Assembly: GCA_028641055.1 (NCBI GenBank)
Contig: JAPCYS010003747.1
Location: 33,336 to 97,335 of the forward strand
Length of the DNA: 64,000 nt
Direction: 5' to 3'
From: Alopecurus myosuroides
Taxonomy: Eukaryota > Streptophyta > Magnoliopsida > Poales > Poaceae
The notes beneath the pieces were generated by a model that was not told where the DNA came from, made no database searches, and saw nothing but the letters and a program-made list of their open reading frames with translations. This document shows, one piece after another, positions 23,384 to 35,189 of this stretch; within the stretch, counting starts at the first letter, position 1; the number at the start of each line of letters is the position of its first letter. The position numbers and the translations under genes were made by a program.

Positions 23384-25981
23384 TCAGAGCGGCCAAATAA
23401 CGGCAAGCGCTCCTACCCTAATAATAGTCTTAAAGCGTTTATCAACTCCATTTAACCAGTTGCCGAATATGTTCGCAACGGAATTAGGTTGATAAAGATT
23501 TGAAACCATTTGGATAGCGGACCATATAGAACACGCAAATGCGCAATCAAGGAATAAGTGTTTAATTGTCTCATCATGAGAACAAGAAACACACTTAGAA
23601 CTTCCATGCCAATTACGTTTGACAAGATTATCCTTTATAAATATGACCCCCTTACGAAGGTACCACGCGAAGATTTTAATCTTCAGCGGTACTTTCATAC
23701 GTCATACATTTTTGAAGATATCGACTGGCATGTCCGATTGGATCAGAGCCCTATACATGGAGTCCACCGAGAACAGTCCATTCTTAGTGATCTTCCAACG
23801 AAACTCATCGGCGCCTGGTTCTGCCAAGACATAAGTCGAGGCCCAATTAAATCTCGTCTGAACGTAACATTAGGAGGTGATGTTTGCATGACCGTAGCCA
23901 GCGTATCGTCTTTATGTCGCGCTATCGTGTACAAAGCCGGATACTGTTCTCTGAGTGTGGTATTGTCTAGCCACTTGTCCTCCCAGAACCGTATCTGCGA
24001 TCCATCCTTAATCTTAAATACCCCACAGCGAAAAAACTTATTTTTGTTCGCCATAAGTCCAGCCCAAAAGTGTGAATCACCAGGTTTCCACATAACCTGT
24101 GATACAGCTTTCGAAACTATGTATTTCCGTTTCAGGAGGGTTTGCCATACGCCATCTTCGGTTAGTAGTTTAAACATCCATTTACCAAGAAGGGCTGAAT
24201 TCTTGACTTGTAGGTCATGAATACCGAGTCCTCCCCCCCCCCCCCCCGATCACGTGGACGACAAACTACATCCCATCTGGTCAATCGATATTTCGTTTTC
24301 TCATTGTCACCCTGCCAAAAGAATCTTGATCGAAAATAATCCAATTTTTTTAAGACTCGTTTAGGTAACTGGAAGAATGATATCATATATAATACCATAT
24401 TAGTTAGGACTGAATTAATGAGTACCAGTCGTCCGCCAAGTGACAACAATTTTCCTTTCCAGCTAGCAAGCCTTTTCTGCAGACGCTCTTCGACTTGACC
24501 TCATTCTGCATTAGTCAATCTCCTGTAATGTATTGGTATTCCCAAATACTTAATAGGAAACTGACCTTGCTCGCAACCGAATAGCTCGGTGTACTGGGCA
24601 ACTGCATCTTGGGCCTCACCAAAACAAAACAATTCACTTTTGTGGAAATTAATTTTTAATCCGGATAGTTGCTCGAATACTGAAAGAATTAATTTCAGAT
24701 TCGCCGCTTTCTCCAAATCATGTTCCATAAATAGAATTGTATCATCTACATAATGAAGGATAGACAATCCCCCATCGACAATATGTGGAATTACTCCCTC
24801 AATTAGGTTATTTTCCTTGGCTCGGTCAATCATGATTGCTAACATATTAGCCACAATATTAAACAATACGGACGATAGCGGATCACCTTGTCTCAAGCCT
24901 TTCTTAGTTTGGAAGTATCGGCCAACATCATCATTGACTTTGATAACCACGCTGCCTCCAACTACAAAGCTGCGAACTAAGGAGCACCACTCTTCTGAAA
25001 ATCCTTTAATTCTCAGAGTCTGTTGGAGAAACTCCCAATTCATTTTATCATAGGCCTTTTCAAATTCTATTTTAAGAATTACCCCATTAAGCTTTTTCGA
25101 GTGCAACTCATGTACGGCTCGTGTAAAGTCACGACCCCATCTAGGATATTCCTACCCTGCATAAATGCAGTCTGTGTAGGTTTTACCACATGGTATGCCA
25201 CTGAATTTAGCCTAATAGTGGCAACTTTCGTAAAGATTTTGAAACTAACGTTAAGAAGGCAGATTGGTCGGTACTGTTGTATCCGTTCTGCGTTCAAAAC
25301 CTTAGGTAACAAAAAAATTTCCCCAAAATTAACGCGATACAACTTCAGATGTCCACTCTGTAAGCAACCAAACATCTCGATGAGATCATATTTAATGATC
25401 TCCCAGAAATGTTGATAGAACTCCGCCGGACAACCATCTGGGCCAGGTGCCTTATTATGTTCCATTTGAAAAATCGCCTTCTTTATCTCCTCTTCTGAGA
25501 AGGGAGCATTAAGAAAAGCGTTTTCTTCCATTGAAACTTGAGGAATATCATCTGTACGGCTCTCATCCATAGTAATATTACCTACTTCAGAAGCCCCAAA
25601 CAGATCTTTATAGAACTTTGTAATATGAGATTTGAGATACTCTTGTCCCTCAATGAGACCTTTATCCTGATGGAGACAGTGAATCCGTTTTTTCCTATGT
25701 CTGCCATTGGCAACATTATGGAAATACCGAGTATTCGAATCTCCTTCGAGAATGAATTGAGCTTTCGATCTCTGATACCATTTGAGTTCCTCCTCTCGCA
25801 ACATTTGTGCTACTTTCGCGTTGGATTGACTTTTAAGTTCAACCTCTTGCGAAGATAGCAACCTAGTTTCTGCAAGTCGATCTAACTCATCGATAATAGA
25901 ACAAAGACGCTCTTTCTCCTTCTTTAGCATTCCGGTCGTATGTCTCGCCCAACCACGGAGATATTTACGCAAATTGCGCAT
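23384..25981 (-). pseudogene. LINE-1 ORF2 C-terminal part: reverse transcriptase and zinc-binding tail
   Basis: RT motifs: NKAPGPDGCPAEFYQ, QYRPICLLNVSFKIF, GLRQGDPLSSVLFN and the catalytic YVDDTILF (about 24745), then KYLGIPIHYRRLT. Frame changes occur near 25105 (LHELHSKK) and 24240, with a stop at 24501-24503. The 24240 break coincides with a run of 15 G on this strand where GGLGIHDL is expected. Downstream are WRVWK-type tail sequences and the zinc-binding RT region (KVPLKIKIFAWYL, CVSCSHDETIKHLFLDC, about 23690-23560). The enzyme copies LINE RNA at the nicked target. Clearly inactive. Confidence 0.75.
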
Positions 25982-25985
25982 TTTA

Positions 25986-27773
25986 TTATTCCATCTTCGG
26001 GTTATCCCCTAAGACCGGTTTGTGCCATACTTTCTTAACAAGTTCGTCAAAACCGTCACGCAAAAACCAACCTAGTTCAAATTTGAACTGTGTCTGGCCT
26101 TGTGGTTTCGATGTGCCAGTTGAAAGTAAAAGAGGGGCATGGTCCGATAGAGACTCAATACATTCTAGAGCACGTATCGTTACCAAAGGGAATTTATCTT
26201 CCCAATCAGTACTCATTAGTACGCGATCTAACTTTTCGTATGTAGGCTCCGGTAGACTATTTGCCCAGGTGAACTGTCGTCCGGTCATGTACACCTCTCT
26301 CAAGTCCAGGCTATCAATGACAGCGTTGAACAAGAAAGGCCAATGGCCATCAAACCGTCCCCGGCTTTTCTCATGTGGAAATCTTAGCAAATTAAAATCG
26401 CCACCAATTAAAATTGGATGTGGATTATTATTTGCCAAGTTAACCAGCTCACGAAGAAAAGCCTCCTTATACTCTTCCTGGGCCGCACCATACACGGCAA
26501 CCAAGCTCCATACGAAATTGTCGGAACGGTTACGGAGATGTAATTTAATATGAAAATCACCATCAGACCTTGCTAACACATCGAAGGAGTCAGTTTTAAC
26601 GCCTAGTAAGATGCCACCCGATCTACCGCGAGGAGGAATAAAGTGCCAAGTGAAGTCGATACCCCCTGATAGGCGGTTCGGAATGCTCACTGGAAACTCT
26701 CTCCTTCTCCTTCCTGATTCGGAGATAGCCACAAACTCCAAATTGTGATCCCTGACGTATTGTGCAATATTAAAATGTTTAGCCAAGTCTCCAAGACCTA
26801 TGCTATTAGTGAATAAGCCATTCATTGGGAAAGGGGAAACAATTGGATCTTTAGGCGGTCTCGCGGTATTTCGTGGTGAGTTTTTCCTCTTTTGTTTAGC
26901 GGTTCTGGATTTACGTTCGGAAGCATACAGATCACATAAAGATCCTAGCCCGTCCTCATCCATTCCCACCTCAGTCACTTCCACCACAAGATGTGATAAA
27001 AGATGTCCATCCGAAGAGGCATACGCTGAATCATCATCCATGTGAGGGATGTCCACCTTTGGAGAAACACTCGGATTTACCGTTAACCGATCAAATTCCA
27101 TGTGCTTCAGCGTGTTGGTGGACAACGTGATCTCCTTATCATTCTTCCCTAATGAAACACCAACGACACCTAGACTAGAGGATAACTTGGTATTTGAAAA
27201 AGAAAGAAATGATTTAAGGTTAGAGCCCGTACCCTTAGGTGAAGATGAGAACATTGCCGCCTTCTGTCGCATGGCCTTGGTCATCGCATCCTCACCTGTC
27301 GAGGAAGCCCCGTCCGCTGCGACAGGATGACGAGCACTACGTCTCGGCCCCTCTCTAGGCTGCCCCTGAACCTCGGTGTAGGGCGCCACGGCGGAGGGGA
27401 GCAATGGCGAAGAAGATACTCCCCCGACCACCATGTCCTCCACGACCGTGACAGATACCACATCGTCCGTACCATTCCCCGAAGGGAAGGACGGAGTCAA
27501 CGGCGCCGTCTCGGCCCGCTCGGTCTGCTCTGCCCGCGCCGCGGCAGGCACATGCCCACGTGTCGGTGAAGATCCGCCCGTCGACCGTGTCCGAACAGGA
27601 GGCGTAGTAAATGCCCCCGGCCCAACACCTCCGTGTGCGGTAGGTAACTCCCCGCCGCTCGGCCCAAGCACCGTGGCTGCTGCGCAGCAGGGAGCAACCG
27701 CAGGCGTCCTCGGGATCCACGGCCCAACAGCGTCTGGCCGGCGACCGCTGCCATCAGCCGCCTGGGCGGCCAA
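25986..27773 (-). pseudogene. LINE-1 ORF2 N-terminal part: endonuclease
   Basis: An open frame of 595 codons. The first half is a low-complexity linker. The second half is an exonuclease-endonuclease-phosphatase fold: VAISES (metal-binding Glu region), VWSLVAVYGA, GGDFNLLRF, TWANSLPEPTYEKLDRVL and the terminal SDHAPLLL. This enzyme nicks target DNA to prime reverse transcription. The domain start differs from the usual WNVRGL and may be damaged. The frame ends at 25986; the homologous reading goes on in another frame (WNNKMRNLRKYLRGWA), so a frameshift lies at about 25990. Confidence 0.7.
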
Positions 27774-28249
27774 TTGATTCGCCCCGCCCGGCCTCGCGGG
27801 CTACAGCCCACCAGTGGAGAGCTCCACCATCCGTTGCTCACCTCCGTGTGCGGCAAGTAACTCCCTGCCGCACGGCCCAAGCGTCGCGGGCGATGCGCAG
27901 CAGGGAGCAGTCGCATGCGCCTTCGGGGTCCGCGGCCCAGCAGCGGCTGGCCGGCGACCGCTGCCAACATCCGCCTGGGCGGCAGATATACTCGCCTCGC
28001 CCGGCCCAGCAGGCTACAGACCAGCAGGCGAGAGGTCCACCCGCTGCTCTCTGCTGCCGCCAGGGGACGCGTCGGCCTCCCGCCGTGACGCCAGTGCTGC
28101 AGACTGGGTGCTACCTGCACCTGGGATCAACAACTCCACATCCTTGGACAACATAGCAATAAAACCACCTGATGACTGCAAAGAACCCACAATTTCCTTC
28201 CCCCTAGGATTGGTAGGAGACTTATTAATTGGGGTTAGCGTATAACTCT

Positions 28250-30524
28250 TCAGCAGTTCCAACGCCTATGTACGGACATGGTCGCCACCATCAGTTGCGG
28301 GGGCGGATCAATAGCCATGTTCGACGCGCCCCCCGCGTCACCTTCCGGAGCAGCAGCAGAATCAAGCACACGAGCATCTCGAACACCTCTATAGGAAGAC
28401 TCTGAAGGCACCTTCAGGTCCCACATGTAAGGCACAAAATCTGGCTCTGGCTCGAAATCCTCACGCTCTGGGCGGAAAGTGAAACCGTAGCCTTTGAGAC
28501 GCAATACCCCATCGTGTTAGTATAAGGACCCACCTCATCCACCTTGTTAAACACCTCGTCATCCGACAGTGCCATTCTCAAATGGACAATACCTCTGCGA
28601 CGTAGAGCCAATAAGTCCACATCTAAAGTAATACCAATGAGAGAACCAACCGCCCAAAGACCTAGGAAGTGTCTCAAAGGATTTGGGACCCCCTCCACAT
28701 GCACCCACTTCTGCTCAAACTCCAGCTTCGGCTCAATGTCCTCAGGCATCCACTTGCTGAACAGCAGCCTCGTAGACTGAGAAGGGATCCCAAACTCCAT
28801 CCCATCGAACCTCTATAGCTCTGATAGCGACGGAAACACCACCTTGAACCGATTTTCACCGCTAGGTAGCGCTTCCCACTTCCACCTAGGAGAGGAACTC
28901 ATGCGAGCAACCGTCGCCTCGACCTGTTTAGCCGTCGCGGCTGTACCACTCACCGTGACCAACGCAACAGGTCCATTGGACGCATCCACCTCCTGAAACA
29001 GATTATCCGGGAACTGAGAGAACATAGTGTGCTTACTGCCAATCCCACCAATAAACACTGCCGGTTTTGGAATCCTGAGAGTGGGGCACTTTTTCATAGG
29101 ATGCTTATTGGAATCACACACGTAGCAGTAATGATCCACCGGACAATCTCTGGTTGCATGTGTGTCAACTTCGCACTTCCAACACCTCGTCTTCTTAACC
29201 GGAGCCACGGCAACATCAACCCCCACAGGTCCAGCGGTGATTGGCACATGTTGTTCAACCGTAGGAGTTGGGAATGCTACAGCTGCCACCTGCTGATTCC
29301 CCGCATCCGCCGCCACCGGTGTTACTTTCTTCTTCTTAATCTTCCATTTGGGTGCACCCCCGGCTGCCACGGCACCAACAGCAAATCCCTGACCAGCAGC
29401 CACCGCCACCGCCGATGGAAGGAGCAGGCACCGGAACGGACTGCACCGCTTGAAGAGGAGCTGCCGGTGCCACATGCACCGGCCCCGATAGCCCAACCCT
29501 AGGGACTGAAGCCCCGCCCATCTGCACCGGAACGAAGGTAGGAGGACCCGCCATCGGCCTACCCACCGCCGGCACTCCACCACGCCCCGCGCCTCGCCAC
29601 GACCACCCGGAACCGGCCCCGGGGGCCTCTGCCCTGTCGGTCCGCCCGTCCGCGTAGGCGCGGCCATGTTTGGCGCCGGCGATAGGAGCACGTGGAGGAA
29701 GGATCGTTGCGCGGAGGGGGTGCGCAGAGGAGATGAACTCGTCGATGAAGAGGAAACCGCCCCGATCGCTGCAGGTCCCGTCGACGAAGGAGTACGCAAC
29801 GGCGGCTGCCTACGGGCACTAGGTTTCGAAGCCTTAGCCCATAGACGCTCGAAGGCCTCCTCGAAATAATCCCAAGGCCTGACGCGATGGCCCGCGCGCT
29901 GCAGTTGGGCCCCACTGACTGGAAGTTTGGAGAGTCCGAGTCCCGCTCCGTGATCCCGCGCGTCCCCGCGATTGGCGGATCGCCACCCTCCGTCGTCGAC
30001 AGAGAACCATCGCCGTCATCTGGCCTCACCGCCTCGACAACCGACGCCGGCGACATCGACTCCGGGAAGAAGTCCCCCAATCACGGCAAGGGGGTCACCC
30101 GCGGCCGAGGGACGGGACCCCTCCACCCTAGTCTCACCGGCGCCTTCTTGAGAATGCTACCCACACCATGGCCACCTCCAGAAGAGCTCGTCGACAAAGC
30201 CGACGACGAAAACGACGATCCTAGCTCCCCTCTGGTCCTGCATGCAGGGAACAAACCGGACTCACCTTCGGCGTCGACGGAGGCTTTCTGTTTCTTTCTG
30301 TTTCTCCCAGAACCTGTCCTCCGGCGTAGCAAATCCGATCCGGTCCCAAAATCCTTGAGCTGCCTCGTCTTCGGACTGCACTGGCCGGGTGACGTCCACC
30401 GGCGACACCTCCCAGTCCTCCGCGAGGACCTCCTCCCGGCAGCGCCTCGCCGTCCATTCCGCATCCATGGTCTCGTCACCGGCAAGGACCTCGAATTTGG
30501 ATCCCACCAGGGCCCCGAGACCAC
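28250..30524 (-). pseudogene. LINE-1 ORF1 (gag-like, CCHC knuckles)
   Basis: Pieces in three frames: an FEEAFERLWAKA-type segment near 29850, Pro/Ser-rich linkers, and two CCHC knuckles, CWKCEVDTHATRDC and CYVCDSNKHPMKKC, near 29190-29085. A domain resembling plant DUF4283/ORF1 proteins follows (WVHVEGVPNPLRHFLGLW, about 28700). A TAG at 28813-28815 cuts SLSEL from RFDGMEFG, and frame changes follow near 28504 and 28262. ORF1 proteins bind LINE RNA and act as chaperones in the RNP. This one is not translatable as a whole. Confidence 0.65.
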
Positions 30525-30795
30525 CAGGAGCCAACGTGAGACGGCGACCTCGAGTACCCGAGCCTAGGCTAGCCTCCGGCGGCCGATCCGCGTCGGGCGG
30601 CGAAGACGGCGGCATCAGCGTCGAGCGCCAGCACGGGGGATCGCCGTGCACGTATCGCGCAGTTCCTAGACCAGGAGGAAATGACATATGAAAAAGAAGA
30701 GATCGTGAGATGATAGGAGAAACAAACATAAGTGATTCTGAGATGACAAATCTTTGGAGAGGGGGGGGGATCATTACGTACCTGATGGGTAACAT

Positions 30796-33617
30796 TCATT
30801 TTATCCATACCAACGTGAGACGATTGGCATGGGCATCAACGGCCCTCTCAATGGCAGCCTCCAATGTGCGAGGGATGGATTCATCATAAGTACAACGGAC
30901 ACTTACGCCTCTGAGGGAGGAGAGGTGTTCGATGCCAAAATCAAAATTACCATTTGTCACATTAAGAGTCTCATCTGCGTCAAACTCAAGCTCGAGCTCT
31001 TGTAGCTTTGGCATGGACCCAGCTTCAAAATTCAGCCCTAATGCACACTCTTCGCCGCCTATTTTGAGATGGCTCATGGAAGGGAATCCATGACCTGGGC
31101 TGATTTTAAGCCTGCCATCTTTTGATCCAGCCGTCAGTGCTGTGAGACAGAGATGGCGCAGACCAGGCAGGCCTCCCAGGATCACCACGTCTTCCTGCCC
31201 GAAATCCCACATTTGGATGAGTAATTTCTGGAGGTTGAGAAGCGAGCCAAACCATCTTGGCACGCTTGATAATACATCCACCTTAATGACAAGTTCCCGA
31301 AGACTGTGCGGAGCAGGGCACCATGATTCCTCGAAGATCTCATCTGCTCCCTCGTTGATAGTAATGTGCAGAACATGAAGGTTTGCTTGGCCTAGCCTAC
31401 ATACCACAGAGACCATCTCTTCCTGATTCTCCTTCCAGTTATCACCAGCATAATAATTGATAAAACTTATGCTCAGCTTCCTCAGGTTCGATAGCTGACC
31501 AAGTTGCCGAACAAAGTTAGTTGACTGGCTGTTGACATTAATACCTTCCAACACCTGCAACGCTTGGAGGCCTCCAATATCATCTGGCAATGCAGTTTCC
31601 TCACTGACAACTAGACGAACCAATCGTCTGAGCTGATTAATGGCTGATGGAATTTCAATGGTTGTATTGTTTCCACATATCTCAAGTGACTCCAAGTACC
31701 GTAACTCTGCTATTTGTTCTGGAAGCTTTGTAATTTTCAAGTAACTGAGCCTCAGATACTTGAGGTGGAAGAGATTGCCTATATCTGCAAGATGATGATC
31801 TTCTAGCTCACCAGAACCTTCAAAATCCAAAATACGCAAGTGTCTCAAGTCCGAAAGAGATGGAACTTTCGCACAGTGCCCAAAAACAGTGAGTGAACGG
31901 GCATTGCATAAAACAAGATCTGGTGCAATATCACTTCCCTCCTGTAGAGACAACCGACGGACCTTGTTGGGGGGATCAGGATTAGACAGCCGACGGACCT
32001 TGTTTGGGGGCTCAGGATTTACACCTATTAAAGAAACAAAAATTTCTTGCTTGGATATAGATACGATGAAGTCGAGAACTATACCAAGGACTCGACAGGT
32101 TTCCACCTCGCCGAACTCATCAATCTCCCCTGGTTGAATCAGGTTCCTGTTCATCAGCTCATTAAAACACCTCCCCCCTGATTCATACAGAGTATATCCA
32201 TGTTCTTCACGAATGAACCCCTCAGCAATCCATCTCATTACCAAATGCTCCTTCTTGATAGCATAATTTTCTGGGAATATACTCAGATATAATAGGCAAG
32301 ATTTCAGGCAAGGAGTAAGATCAAAGTAGCTGAGCAACAATATCCTCATGATTCTTTCAACGGCCAGATTGCTTCCAAGTCCATGCCTGATAGAATTGTA
32401 TGTTTGCTCCCATTGATCTTCATGTGCGTTTGCAGTCAGCAAACCAGATATAGCAATAATTACCAAGGGCAGACCAGCACATTTTTGCAAGATCATATCA
32501 CACACTCTTTTCAGGTGTGATGGGCACTGCTCGTCAGAATGGAACACTGTCTTCAATAACAACATTTCTGAATCGACAGTGCTGAGAGGGTTTAACTTGT
32601 AAACATGACCTCCATATGAAGCACAACATGATTTGGCTACTTCATGTATACGTGTTGTTGTTATTATTCTGCTAGCACAGCTGCTTCTGGGAAAAGCACA
32701 TTTGATAATATCCCATGTTTGAATATCCCACACATCATCGACTATGATGAAGTACCTGGTGCATAATAATTTAGGGGTGTTATTAAAACTTAAAAGTATA
32801 TATGACATAGCATCCTAAAACTGTATGAACAAGAAAATAAAGGGAAAGATTTTCTTTGATCAGCATAGTACCTTTTATTGTCAAGGAAGCTAGAGATGGT
32901 GTTGATGAGCAGCTGCACATCACCCTCTGCAGCTGCAGGTATGGTTTGATCATTCCCCAGTTGGCTAAGAACATTCCTCAAAATTGTCACCACATCAGGA
33001 TTTCGGTTCACGGATACGAAAGCCCGGCAACCGAACTGCTCTCCAAATGTGCGGTAAACATGCCGAGCGAGAGCTGTCTTGCCCAGCCCCCCACATCCGA
33101 CGACGGAGACGACCTTCAGTTCTCCTCCTCCTCTGTCCAACAATTTGATGAGTTCAGCGGACGGCCCGTCGATGCCCACGAGCTCACGCGTCTCCTCCTT
33201 GTAGAGGAAGCAGTCCTCCCGAGGATCCTTCGGCCCGATGCTGCTAATGTTACTAGCGGCGATTTCTTCGCCTGTCCGACGATGAGCCGCCGTCTCTCTC
33301 AACCAGATCTTGATCTTCTCTGCCAAGCCATCGGGCTTGGATCCGTCGTCGGCCGAGCGCGTGAGCTCGTCCAGGCTGTCGTCGACGTCGTAGGAGAACT
33401 CCCGCACCTCCTTCATCCAGCGCCTGGCTCGCTCGTCGGGGTCCTCCGCCCCGGACGCGTCCTTGAGGAGCGCGTGCAGAGCCTCCAGCTCGGCCCTAAG
33501 GGACTCGACGGCATCGCCGTTGGAATCCTCATGCTCGTCGGCAAGCAGAGCGGCCAGCTTGCCGAGGACAGACCCCATAGCGCCCGCGGCCGCGCTCACT
33601 TGCGCTGCCGGCTCCAT
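30796..33617 (-). CDS. CC-NB-LRR disease-resistance-type protein (NLR)
   Basis: Two coding exons: 33617-32872 and 32755-30796, with a 116-bp GT-AG intron and matching phase, giving 901 residues. Rx-type coiled coil at about 5-130 (FSYDVDDSLDEL, an EDVID variant). NB-ARC at about 175-450: P-loop GCGGLGKTA, FVSVNRNPDVV, kinase-2 YFIIVDDVW (the intron falls just before it), SRIITTTR, CAGLPL and CLLYLSIFPENY. LRRs fill the rest. NLRs sense pathogen effectors and trigger immunity in the cytosol. Odd points: the MHD motif reads VLG (CRVLGIVLDFI), and a 12-residue segment around NKVRRLS is duplicated in tandem. Neither causes a frameshift. A 5'-UTR intron (about 33723-33628) and a 3'-UTR intron are likely. 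The frame looks intact; specificity is unknown. Confidence 0.88.
32756..32871 (-). other. Intron of the NLR gene
   Basis: Donor AAAAG|GTACTATG and acceptor ATGCACCAG|G on the minus strand. Splicing joins LDNKR to YFIIVDDVW, restoring an uninterrupted NB-ARC domain. Without splicing the frame meets stops. Confidence 0.85.
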
Positions 33618-33627
33618 CAGCGGTTGC

Positions 33628-33723
33628 CTGAGTTGTGCAATAAGTTTACACGAGATGTTAACTGGACTGCACCTAAATTACAGCAGAAATGCAGAGCTGA
33701 CACTGCGAGGAGCAAGTGATTAC
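33628..33723 (-). other. Possible 5'-UTR intron of the NLR gene
   Basis: A donor-like CAGAG|GTAATC at 33723 and acceptor CAACTCAG at 33628 lie just before the start codon at 33617. Introns here are frequent in Triticeae NLR genes, but only transcript data could confirm it. Confidence 0.4.
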
Positions 33724-34244
33724 CTCTGATTCTTCAGAAGAACTCAAGGAGAGTAGGGGTGATTCCTCTGTTTAATCCAAAGATGGTATGGGTATCAATC
33801 AATCAATTGGGGGCTGCGTAAGAAGGGGACAGGAAATAGAGAGAAGGGAGACGGGGAGATTCAGATTTCATTCAATCAATCGATGGTCTGTTAGACAAGT
33901 CTCGCACCTCACACGCTAAACGCAGGCTATGGCACTCCATTACTCCGGTGGTTGACGGATGAGAGGAATAGCTCCGGCCAGCCATTGTTGTCTTGGTTTA
34001 TACCCAAAAAAAGAGGAACCAATCAAACACGCCCACGAACAGGGCAAGGTGGCGGCATCTGTTCAAAATACAGATTTGCGTGGGACAGATCTTCCCCGTG
34101 CTCCCTTCCACGTGTCCATTATTACCCATTCACGCAACGATCGGTCGCCGATCAGCCGGCACTTCAGTAACGTCAGTCCACGTACGTTCGCTGTGAACGG
34201 CCGGAGGCCTGGAAACTGCTCGCGGCGAATACAGCATTCCAATT
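33724..34244. other. Upstream region of the NLR gene and left flank of LINE-2
   Basis: No gene supported. The promoter of the minus-strand NLR should lie here. I could not single out a convincing TATA box. Confidence 0.45.
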
Positions 34245-34253
34245 ACAGATTGG

Positions 34254-35189
34254 TTGAAGATCGAAGGAGGAGGTCCATGGCACTTTCGGCAAAACGCGGT
34301 TAGCATTGAGGCTTACGATGGATTGTCGTCTACTGAGATGGTAGATCTGAATTTTATTACGGTTTGGGTTCAGATACATAAACTTCCAGTAGGCTACCGG
34401 AAGAAGACTTTGATTACAAATTTAGTGGAAAAAAGGATGGGCAAGGTGTCGGAGGTGGAGATCGATGTTCAAGGCTTGGGGAATTTTGTCCGAGCTAGAG
34501 TGATAATTGACGTGAGAAAGCCGCTAACCCGAGTTCTAACAATATCCAGAGGAGGACAGTGTGAGGCTTATTTACTGAAATATGAAAAGATACCAAGATT
34601 TTGTGGAGCATGTGGAGTGCTGGGATATTCTCACCTGGAGTGTGGTTCGGGGGAACACGACGTGGACAAACTCCAATGGGGTGACTGGCTATTGGCTGAA
34701 TGGGAAACTTGGCATGGGAAGAGGAACAGTACAAACAGAGGGGGGTTTTCGGGTAGGGCCCGAGGTGGTCGCAATCAAGCAAGAGGTAGAGGGGAGGCAG
34801 GGAATTCTTATAGCGAAAATATTGTAAGCTGGAGGCACAATGCACTAGTGACCGTACCAAATACTAGAGACAAGGAGGTGGAAGGATTAATGGACACTGC
34901 TTCTAGTCCATTAAAGCCTGCTGATACGGAGATGGTGGAGAATGAGCTATCGGAAGCAGGAGCAAAAAGAAGACTATTTACCGAGGAGAAAGAAAATATA
35001 AATTCGGACATTATAGGCAAAGGAGGAATAGAGCCTTCTGCGGCACCAACAGGTGTTGATGATTGTAAGCAAGGGAAAATGGTGAATGATTGTGTGGTGA
35101 CACGTCCCAAGCGGACAAAGATGACTGGAGCTAACTCCTCATCACTCGGATCGGCGGGCTCTCTCGAGGAGTCCGTCCGGGAGCAATGA
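34254..35189 (+). CDS. LINE-2 ORF1 protein (gag-like), N-terminally truncated
   Basis: 311 codons from the first ATG, but the true N-terminus is lost: sequence starting GGPWHFRQNAVSIEAYD is the middle of a DUF4283-like domain. A CCHC-type knuckle follows (KIPRFCGACGVLGYSHLECG, about 34600), then an Arg/Gly-rich segment and a Ser/Glu-rich tail with PKRTKM. ORF1 proteins bind LINE RNA in the ribonucleoprotein. The TGA stop (35187-35189) overlaps the ORF2 ATG (35186-35188) as ATGA. Confidence 0.75.
   Translation: MKIEGGGPWHFRQNAVSIEAYDGLSSTEMVDLNFITVWVQIHKLPVGYRKKTLITNLVEKRMGKVSEVEIDVQGLGNFVRARVIIDVRKPLTRVLTISRGGQCEAYLLKYEKIPRFCGACGVLGYSHLECGSGEHDVDKLQWGDWLLAEWETWHGKRNSTNRGGFSGRARGGRNQARGRGEAGNSYSENIVSWRHNALVTVPNTRDKEVEGLMDTASSPLKPADTEMVENELSEAGAKRRLFTEEKENINSDIIGKGGIEPSAAPTGVDDCKQGKMVNDCVVTRPKRTKMTGANSSSLGSAGSLEESVREQ

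Larger units (their letters stand above)
23021..30690 (-). mobile_element. LINE-1: L1-type LINE, degraded, inside the NLR 3' intron
   Basis: On the minus strand: ORF1-like region with two CCHC knuckles, endonuclease, RT with YVDD, zinc-binding RT tail, then a 3' UTR ending in an A14 tail (T run at 23022-23035). It lies on the same strand as the NLR and to the 3' side of its coding region. The 5' boundary is approximate (between 30660 and 30760). A target duplication is uncertain; agaggggg-type strings occur near both ends (23012-23020 and 30758-30770). The copy has many frameshifts and stops and no C-terminal RNase H. Confidence 0.75.

Noticed and set aside
29887..30567. Plus-strand 226-codon frame upstream of the NLR stop
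   Set aside because: Pro/Ser-rich shadow of the GC-rich LINE-1 ORF1 region.
32856..33719. Plus-strand 287-codon frame
   Set aside because: Shadow of NLR exon 1 on the minus strand, whose P-loop and coiled coil are clear.
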